Below are positions 56,760-64,000 of a DNA stretch of 64,000 nt, one piece after another (within the stretch, counting starts at the first letter, position 1; each line of letters begins with the position of its first letter). The translations under genes and the position numbers were made by a program. This DNA is from Capsicum annuum (taxonomy: Eukaryota; Streptophyta; Magnoliopsida; Solanales; Solanaceae). The notes under the pieces are model-generated. The model had not been told where the DNA came from, did not search any database, and saw only the letters and a program-made list of their open reading frames with translations. The stretch lies in contig NC_061121.1 of the NCBI RefSeq assembly GCF_002878395.1, forward strand, positions 138,976,458 through 139,040,457, given 5' to 3'.

Positions 56760-59700
56760 GCATATATTGGAGCAAAGATAGATATACTATGGATGAGCAT
56801 ATATCTCGTTATACTTCGAATTATTGAGCTCATAACCTACCAAAAGATATATGATTGAATTAGCTTTCCAACGATACCAATTTCGCTTAAATTCGATACT
56901 GGAGCAAAAGTTATGCCTATTTTACTGCAGCATGTCAGGCTGGAAAACTGAATGACGACATTTTGTAATAACTTATCACAAGTATGACGACTTATCAAGA
57001 ATGTCGTCAGGCCTGGGCAAAAACCCAAAAATTCCAGCTCCCAGGTGACGACCTGGGCTGATGGGCTATCATGGATTTTACGGCTTATCAGCCTTGGTCG
57101 TCAGCTGATAAATTCAACAATTAGGAAGTGGTTTTGTAATGGTATTTTGGTATTTTCCTTCACTTCCCATTACTTAAAACCCTCAAGGAACGTAACTTTC
57201 TCCTATTTTTCTTTATTTAAACATATCAAAAATTCTCTCATACACTCAATCACAAAACTAGGGTTTTCTCTCAAGATCATCTCCTTAATAACAAGAACAT
57301 TCTCTCCAAAAGGGGCAAAACTCTAGTCAAGAAAAATCAAGAGCAAGCCTAAAGATTTCTTCAAGAACCTTCAAGAAACATTAGATCTCTTTCAAGATCA
57401 AGCTTGAAGGTATGTGTAGTGTTCATCCATGGAGCTCAAGAATCATGTTTTAAATTATAAATTGTGATTTTCTTGTTGTGTTATGGCTATATTCATGTTG
57501 ATGATTATTGTTCGAGTTCAAGGTTGTATCTTGATATGTTTTCATGAAGCATATGAGTAGGATAGTTGTAACCCATGAATTTTGGATTGATTAAGATTGT
57601 TATGTTGATAAATATACCTATGCCCAAAATTGTGCATGTAAGGTGCTTGATGAAAGGCCTAAGAAACTAGATATCATGCAATATAGCTAAATTGTGACTA
57701 GGTGAAGGATTCATGATATGCCCCTATGTTCTAATGATTTTTGTCTTGTAAATGTTGTTGGATTGTTCATGAACTAGTCTTATGAGATTGTGCTATCCTT
57801 ACTTGTGAAACTCCTACTTATGTAAAAGATGTATGATAACCATGTACTTCATGATATTTCCCAAGTTATGATATTATGGATTGTCGATGTTGGTTATGCA
57901 TTCAAGAAATTCATGTTTGTCAGTTTCTTTCCATCGAGTCCTGGGGGTACTCGTACCCGAAAAATATAGTTGCGTTCCTAGAGCCATGTCATGTTATCAT
58001 GATACTCTCAGTCAATCCATGATCCATAGAGTTCAGTTAGTCATGTGACTCAGGAAAACTCAGAAATCTCAGTAGTCTCAGTAGTTCAGTAATCTCAGGA
58101 ATCTCAGCTAGTTATCATGTCTCAGTAAGTATTCAGTTCAGAACCTTAGTAAACTTATCAACAAGTAAAGTTCATCCTTATTCAGATAGAAAGCAGAATT
58201 CAGTAGTATTCCAAGTAAAATCTCAATAACTACCATACTCTCAGTCAATCCTCAGACAGTAGTACATTCTATCAGTCAACGAAACTTAGTAAACTCAGTT
58301 TAGCTCCTCTAAATAATCCCACTAACATTAGTTCAGCTAATCACTTCAATTTAGTCAATCAGTTCATCTCAGCTAATTAGTTCAGTGTCTTTCAATCGGG
58401 AGTAGGACTCAGCACCGAGTGAGCCTAGGTATGGGGACTCACCTACTAGATAAGACTGAGATACCTAGAAGCAATCCCTAAGTTCCAGAAGTAGATAGCT
58501 AGCGTATGTTGAGATGTACCTAAACATAGCGATAATACATCTCATTTGAGTTTACATGATAGCAAGGGCAGACAGAAAGAGCTCCCAAATAGAATAGGTT
58601 TACTCATATGTTGTCTCTACCCGTGGCACGGTATAGACACCCTTCTAGCTGGGGTTACAGTTTAGACGTCACCTGTTAAGATTCGAGGCATGTCGGTTTG
58701 ATGGCTACTTCCCACAGTCTCAGTTTCAGTCATATTCTAAGTCTCAGTAAAAAACTCAGATAGTTCTTCAGATTTAATGACTGTCAAATACAGTTAACTC
58801 AGATATAGTATGAAACTCAGTTAATTCCATCAGATTTAGGACTGTCAGATACAGTCACTAATGTTATCAGTTATTATAACTTATATTATTAGTATTCATA
58901 TTCAGGACTATCAGATACGGTCAAGCATATCAGTTTTTCATATTCATAGCTGTCAGATACAGTAAATCAGATTAATTCTTTATAATTAGACTATCAGATA
59001 CAGTCAATTAGGCCAGTTCTTCATAATCAAAACTATCAGAAATAGTTATTCATGTATCAGTAATGTAGTTTTAGTCCTTCAGCATTCAACAATATAGTAT
59101 CAGTTCCCTATTTATTAGTGACTTACATATAAATATCAGTAAACTCAATCAATCAGTATCTCAGTATTAGTAAGCTCATATTGTTAATATTCAGACTCTA
59201 TAGTCAGTATCACCACGAGTTTAGTTACAGTTACTTATGTGTGTATGTATTCATACGTTCATATCATTTAGCATTGTTCATGAATATAACCCTTTGCATT
59301 TTGCCTACCTCACTTGCATACCAGTATATTTAAAGTACTGACGCATTTGTGCTGTGGTGTCTCTTATACCATAGGTTCAGAAGCACGAGCTCCAGAACAT
59401 CAGTAACATTTCAGATTTCAGCAGACAAAGTTAGCAGAGAGTCCTCATCATTTGAGGATAATATTATTTGATTAGTTCATTCTTTCAGTACCTATTTGTT
59501 TCAGTAGATGGAGTTAGTTAGGGATATGTCCCATCAACTCCTTATTGAGATAGTTTAGAGGCTTTTAGACTATAGCTTGTTAGACAATTATTGTAGATTT
59601 GTTTTGGTATTGTTATGCCATTTTTATACATTGTTCTTATTAGATGTTTATTCATATTTGAACCTTATGGCTGTTCAGTACATGTTTCCACATTTTTCAC

Positions 59701-59807
59701 TATTTTATAAAGTATACAAGTACAGATATCAGTCATGGGTTAGCTTGAGGTTCTTCGGGGTCATGAGCACCGTGTAGCATTTTGGTTCAGAAAATCAGGG
59801 CATTACA
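56760..59807 (+). repeat. 5' LTR of element D (outer end lost)
   Basis: Homologous to the LTR starting at 63038 from about 56766 ('ttggagcaaagatag...atatctcgttata'); the first ~160-190 bp of the 3' copy are missing here, replaced by element C's LTR. Ends CAGGGCATTACA. Shows U3 words 'tgacgac...cttatcag', a leader rich in 'tcaagaac' words (57180-57420), 'ctcagtaa'-type low-complexity sequence (58000-59200) and the repeated dyad. Confidence 0.88.
58780..59046. repeat. Six dyad motifs in D's LTR
   Basis: Copies of ACTGTCAGATACAGT or close variants at 58780, 58841, 58907, 58949, 58990 and 59032. The copy at 58841 is the exact inverted repeat ACTGT-N5-ACAGT. Spacing is 61, 66, then 42, 41 and 42 bp. 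Counterparts in element A's LTR are at 6117-6253. Confidence 0.85.
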
Positions 59808-59810
59808 AAC

Positions 59811-59824
59811 TTGGTATCAGAGCC
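59811..59824 (+). other. Primer-binding site of element D
   Basis: TTGGTATCAGAGCC, exact initiator-tRNA-Met complement, three bases after the LTR end; the same spacing and downstream leader as element A. Confidence 0.92.
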
Positions 59825-60029
59825 AAAGATTCAATAGAGTCCTAGGAAGTCTAAAAGATGCATCTAGTAGAGTCTTCTACATGGGTGTGTTGTGCACCAC
59901 AGTTATGTCTAGGAGGCTATGAGATGTTTTAGGAACAGTTTCCCTTCTTTCAGTATTCATGTCATGCTAGTGAGCAAAAGCTCTAATTAAACTCTCAGTA
60001 TAATTTTCTTCTTCCTTTCATTTACAAAC

Positions 60030-61100
60030 ATGTCTTCAAAAAGGACTACTGAAAGATCAACCAAAAATCAGTCAGCACCTTAGCCCGTCCAAGTAGATTC
60101 CCTGGATGAACACGTCTTTCTTGCAGAATTTAGGATTGCATTCACTACTCTAGCCTATTTAGTCGCAGCTCAAAATGTACAACCAGTCGCTGTTTTAGCT
60201 AACCCAAAGGCCAATGTTGTTGCATCTAGGATTAGAGACTTCACCCAAATGAATCCTCCCTTTTTCACCAGTTCTAAGCCTGAAGAGAATCCACATGAGT
60301 TCCTTGATCAGTTTCAAAAAGTCGAAGACATCATGGGAGTGACTTATAGTGAGAGTTTAGTGTTAGCCACCTATCAACTATAAGATATAGCCCATACGTT
60401 GTTTAAACAGTGGAAGGTAGATAAGGGTGCAGATACAGATCCTATTGAGTGGGAAAAGTTTGCTATAACTTTCTTAGATAGGTTCTTTCCCATAGAAAAA
60501 AAAAGGCTAAAGTGTTAGAGTTCATCAATCTCAGGCAAGGTACGATGAGCATGAAAGAATACTCCTTTAAGTTCACCTAGTTAGCCTGATGTGCTCCCCA
60601 TGTAATGGCAGAAAATATGTCCGAAATGAATAAGTTTGTGTCTTGGGTATCAAGTAGAGTGCTTAAAGAGTGCTAGATTATGATGTTTATTCATGATATA
60701 GACCTATCTAGGTTGATGGTCTATGCTCAAAAGATTGAGGAGCATAAGCTTAAAAAGAAAGAGAGAAAATAAGAGAATTAGAAAAGGTAGTTATAGTCTT
60801 TCTCAGCCAAGGTCAGGGGGTAGTGAGAGCAAAGTTCTTACTCATCCCCTTTGTCAGACTTATGGTAAGCATCATAAGGGTGTGTGTAAGGCTTGCAGTG
60901 GTGTGTGTTTTGGCTGTGGTAAGATATGCTACACTATGGATGATTCTTATGTCATTTGTTGGGATTCAGTGTAGTTAGATAAGAGGTTATCCTTTGTTGA
61001 GGAGCCAGTCTCCACCTAGCTAGGGATGTTAGGTTGGTATATTCTAGAGAGTTTTCGGCAGAATCAGGGAAGTCCTACTAATGCAGTCACTAGTAAGTTA
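60030..61100 (+). pseudogene. Element D Gag with fused integrase-tail segment
   Basis: ATG at 60030 (MSSKRTTERSTKNQ). Then VFLAEFRIAFTTLAYLVAAQN, RIRDFTQMNPPFFTSSKPEEN, HEFLDQFQKVEDIMGV and FAITFLDRFFPIE, the same capsid as element A. Breaks: TAG near 60084, TAA at 60381, an A-run frameshift near 60496 and stops after. The zinc-knuckle frame (60723-60974) reads CQTYGKHHKGVCKAC and CFGCGKI and then passes without a frame change into CYTMDDSYVICWDSV, an integrase-tail sequence of element H's family, ending at TAG 60972. The fusion destroys the HX4C half of the knuckle. Confidence 0.88.
60927..61056 (+). repeat. Captured H-type integrase-tail segment in D
   Basis: About 130 bp, ~95% identical (by eye) to 37045-37173 inverted. 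Just after it 'cagaatcagggaagtcctactaatgc' reads QNQGSPTNA, which could be the normal post-knuckle part of Gag, so the piece may be an insertion within Gag rather than a deletion end. Confidence 0.85.
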
Positions 61101-63028
61101 TAGATCTCTAATTTACATGTTCACGCTTCTTCAGATTCATGATTTTCTTTTCTTTAGAAAACTTGCACAACAGTTAAACCATGGGGTCAGAAATGTTAAG
61201 CCTTCAAATTCTAGTTTTAGATTCAATATGTGTAGATAATCACTAAGGGGAGATGATTTCTGACCTACTCTTAGCATGGTGCAATTGTTTTAGACCACAG
61301 TCATCACGTTACCTTAACATGTTTCACACACTTCCCATAGAATCGTGTGCATGTCTAATTCCTAGCAGGACGAGTTCCAATACCCTTAATAGTATGAGTC
61401 ATATTCCATGAATAAAGATTATGTTCACACGCATTACATATAATCATGTGCACTTTCAGTTCCTAGTATAGGGAGTTCAGTTTTAGATTACTCAGTGTTG
61501 CAAATCATGTTCCATAAACTCAGAAATTCTAGACTCAGGTGGTGCAGCTCATGACTCATGTACACGTATCTTGCTCCCCAGTATACTCAGTTTCCTTGAC
61601 TCATGCTATGCCTCCACTGATAAGATAAGTCCAGACTATGTCATGTATATCCTCAATTCAGACTTTTTTGGTAAATCTATATTATTGACATTCTATTCCT
61701 CAAGTTTCATTCATATGTCAAATTTAGCTAGTATCCATTCATGCTTCAGGTCCTCTTGATTTAATCCTTCAGTGAGCTCTCTTTCTGAGAAAAGTGTAGT
61801 GATGAGCAGTATCTTAGATAAGTGAGAGTGTAAATAATACATATTAAGAGAAGATTGTTGCATGCCTATTTTATTTGAGGGTGTAATTATGGAGATAGGT
61901 TTGAATATCATGCTAATATGCAAATAAATGACTAGAAAGAGGTTGTACTTAGAAACAAAAAAAATTAAAAAAAATTCCGAGTGTGAGTGTACATTTAGAT
62001 CCTTGACTTATGACAGTCATCATATGCGATTATCATAACTCAGTTATCATCTCAGTTACAGTCTTAGTTATAATGTATGCTTCAGTTCAGTATTGAGCTC
62101 AATTCATGTGTCATACCTCAATTTTAGATCTTATATAATCAGTCACGATTCAGTTTCCAGGTGCCTTATGCATCACCACAGCTTCTCTCAGTAGCTCAGC
62201 CAAATTAGTATTTTGTGAGAGACCTAGTGTCCTAACGGGGAGATATGCTATGATTCCCCAAACTTTCATAACATAAGCATTCCATTCTCTCTTTATGTAA
62301 TGAATCCAGTATGGAATAGGGGATACTCATAAGTTGACACTGAAATTCCAACCTCAGTAGCACGCTATGTACTACAGACTTAGTTCAGTTCATGTATCAC
62401 GCTCCAGACTCATTTATGTTCTCATGTTTTTGCTCATGCATATTGAGTAATTAGTTTCCAAATCATTGGTATTTTTAGTTCAAGGAAATAGTCTTCCTTG
62501 AAGTAACTCATTTTTATGTTCAGATTTTAGTAACAAACTTGGTATTCAGTTCCATGCTTAGTTTTAGTTCAAACATGGCATCTTTACCATTACATGTTCA
62601 GTCGCATGTTCATGAGTCAGTTCAGTTATGTATTCATGCATTAGATATGCGTTATCACCTTACTAGTACTTTCAGTCATGCATTAATGTATCATGTCAGT
62701 CATAAAATTAGGCATCCGATATGCATTCTTATTATGAAAAACTCAGTTTATTCGAACACTCATTTATGCATTCATGTATAATGTCAGTTATAAAATTAGG
62801 CATCAGATATGCATTCTTATAATGAAAAACTTAGTTCATCAGAACACTCAGTCATGCATTCATGAATCAGCACTCATGCATCAGATATGCATGTTCAGTA
62901 TGACATATTCAACTTATCAGTCATGTCAGTTCCGAAACCATGTTTCAATAGTGTATGTCTTGTACGTACTTCAGTTAATCTTTTCTTCCATCTTAGTCAA
63001 TCTCATTCGAGGACGAATGTTCCCAACG
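61057..63028 (+). other. Non-coding interior of element D
   Basis: Where pol should be I find no PR, RT, RNase H or IN motif in any frame. The sequence is rich in 'cagttcatg' and 'tcatgcattcatg' words. The later part (62500-63030) corresponds to the 3' tail also seen in element A. An 88-bp tandem duplication lies at 62694-62869. It ends in 'cgaggacgaatgtt', the common pre-LTR word of this clade. Confidence 0.7.
62694..62869. repeat. 88-bp tandem duplication in D's 3' tail
   Basis: Copies 62694-62781 and 62782-62869 both begin 'tgtcagt.ataaaattaggc' and include 'gatatgcattctta' and 'gaaaaact.agtt'; about ten differences. Confidence 0.85.
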
Positions 63029-63037
63029 TGGAGATAT
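63029..63037 (+). other. Polypurine tract of element D (weak)
   Basis: TGGAGATAT directly before the LTR start at 63038; shortened compared with the purine run usual here. Confidence 0.55.
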
Positions 63038-64000
63038 TATAATACCCAAAAAGTCCAAACCAATATTAGCGTCATGTTTTAAGATCATGCATAGTACATC
63101 ATGATTCTTTCATAGTTTTATGAGCAAGTTAGATGTAATTAAGTCTTCAAATATCTCCCAGCTATCAGACGAATCAAAATATTCCTAATCGATTGAATTC
63201 TTGGGAAGGACATTGCTAGAGTAAACTTCAAATGAGAATATATCTCGTTATACTATGAATTATTGAGCTAATGACCTACCAAAATATAGATAATTGAAAT
63301 ATCTTTTCAACGTACCAATTTCACCTAAGTCCGATATTGGAGCAAAGAGTTTGCCCATTATACTCCAGCATGTCAGGCTGGAGAACTGAGTGACGACATT
63401 TTGTGATAACTTATCACAAGTCTGACAGCTTATCACGAATGTCATCAGGACTGGGTAGAAACCTAAAAAATCCAGCTCCCAGGTGACGACCTGGGATGAT
63501 GGGCTATCATGGATTTGGTGGCTTATCAGCCTTGGTCGTTTGCTGAAAAATTTATCAATTAGAAAGTGCTTTTGTAAGGGTATTTTGGTCTTTTACTTTG
63601 CTTCCCACGACTTAAAACCCTCAAGGGACGTAACTTTCTCCTATTTTTCTTCAGTTAAACATCTCAAAAGTTCTCTCATACACTCTCAACCACAAGATTA
63701 GGATTTTCTCTGAAGATCATCTCCTCAAGAATAAGAACATTCTCACCAAAAGGGGCTAAACCCTAGTCAAGAAAAATCAAGAGCAAGCCTAAGGATTTCT
63801 TCAAAAACCTTCATAAAACATTAGATCTCTTTCAAGATTAAGCTTTAAGGTATACGTAGTATTTATCCACGCACCCCTTTCGTTCATGGAGCTCAAGAAT
63901 CATGTTTTAAATTATAAACTGTGATTTTGTTGTTGTGCTATGGCTATATTCAAGTTGATTATTATTGTTTGAGTTCAAGTATCTTGATATGTTTTCATGA
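63038..64000 (+). repeat. 3' LTR of element D (start; cut by window end)
   Basis: Begins TATAATACCCAAAAAG (canonical TGTAATACCC with G to A). Aligns with 56766 onward after an extra ~190 bp at the front that the 5' LTR has lost. Contains the same U3 'gtgacgacctggg...ggcttatcagcc' block and leader. Only about 960 bp lie in the window. Confidence 0.88.

Larger units (their letters stand above)
44649..56760 (+). mobile_element. Element C: Ty3/gypsy element with 4-kb LTRs
   Basis: The 5' LTR (44649-48643, 3995 bp) and a truncated, rearranged 3' LTR (53711-56760) flank a 5.07-kb interior with PBS, Gag, zinc knuckle, PR, RT, RNase H, IN and tail. It inserted into a LINE (43690-44648). The 3' end is cut where element D begins, so no target duplication can be read. 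LTRs occupy more of the element than the coding interior. Related to H by protein words and LTR terminus. Confidence 0.9.
53711..56760 (+). repeat. 3' LTR of element C (truncated)
   Basis: Starts TGTAATGATCC. Co-linear with the 5' LTR up to 'atagtgataccaaagaaga' (5' LTR 48075), so the last ~570 bp are missing. Lacks a ~435-bp internal segment and carries extra sequence near 55690-55760 and 56490-56560. Includes the high-identity island (54540-54833) and a ten-unit minisatellite (55205-55615). Confidence 0.88.
56760..64000 (+). mobile_element. Element D: gag-only Ty3-type element (runs off window)
   Basis: LTR (about 56760-59807), exact initiator-Met PBS, Gag, a captured integrase-tail segment, ~2 kb of non-coding sequence, polypurine-like tract and a second LTR from 63038. 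The interior is 3.23 kb and has no PR, RT, RNase H or IN core. LTR, leader and Gag are homologous to element A, which has the pol. It fits a non-autonomous, Gag-carrying derivative that would need enzymes in trans (inference). Confidence 0.88.

Noticed and set aside
60723..60974. Host zinc-finger gene
   Set aside because: The Cys-rich stretch is the Gag zinc knuckle of element D, in register with upstream capsid sequence and followed by an integrase-tail fragment.

Overview
This window looks like pericentromeric or otherwise repeat-rich DNA of a flowering plant. The style of the retroelement families, an A+T-rich base composition and very long LTRs suggest Solanaceae; this is inference, and no database was searched. 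I find no host gene, no tRNA or rRNA gene and no bacterial-type feature. Nearly every kilobase belongs to decayed LTR retrotransposons of the Ty3/gypsy superfamily. Most resemble Del/Tekay-type chromoviruses: the primer-binding site matches initiator tRNA-Met (TTGGTATCAGAGCC and variants), the pol order is PR-RT-RNaseH-IN, and a chromodomain-like tail ends the integrase. One Ty1/copia fragment and one LINE fragment are also present.

Layout, left to right. 1-393: the end of an unrelated LTR-like sequence. 394-7865: element A (minus), with gag, complete pol order, PBS and a 5' LTR that has lost its outer end. 7866-11830: element B (minus), truncated at both ends. 11830-20838: element E (plus), two LTRs around a heavily deleted interior. 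20846-22915: an isolated LTR (minus) related to element F's LTR. 23072-32691: element F (plus), the only structurally complete copy, bounded by the 5-bp duplication GATAT. 32697-35692: a probable solitary LTR (minus) set in a copia RT fragment (35693-36190). 36190-42540: element H (minus). 42540-43690: an old LTR relic and unassigned DNA. 43690-44648: the end of a LINE (minus) interrupted by element C. 44649-56760: element C (plus), with 4-kb LTRs. 56760-64000: element D (plus), a gag-only relative of A that runs off the window.

None of these elements can be autonomous. Every gag-pol carries stops and frameshifts, and key residues are changed: the second-aspartate motif of RT in F and C, Cys residues of the Gag zinc knuckles, and catalytic residues of integrase in A, C and F. 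Many changes are C-to-T or G-to-A, as expected for methylated and silenced repeats. Several LTR junctions lack the outer LTR end, so deletion has fused neighbours together.

The most interesting signals are: (1) element D carries a ~130-bp piece of an H-type integrase tail fused in frame into its Gag zinc knuckle, sharing a frameshift with H; (2) a ~290-bp island of about 98% identity between C's two LTRs, which elsewhere look roughly 75-88% identical; (3) LTR-internal minisatellites, one of which (element E, 33-bp units) repeatedly contains a Pol III B-box-like 11-mer; (4) repeated short dyads in the LTRs of A and D. Identity figures are by-eye estimates from aligned stretches, not computed values.
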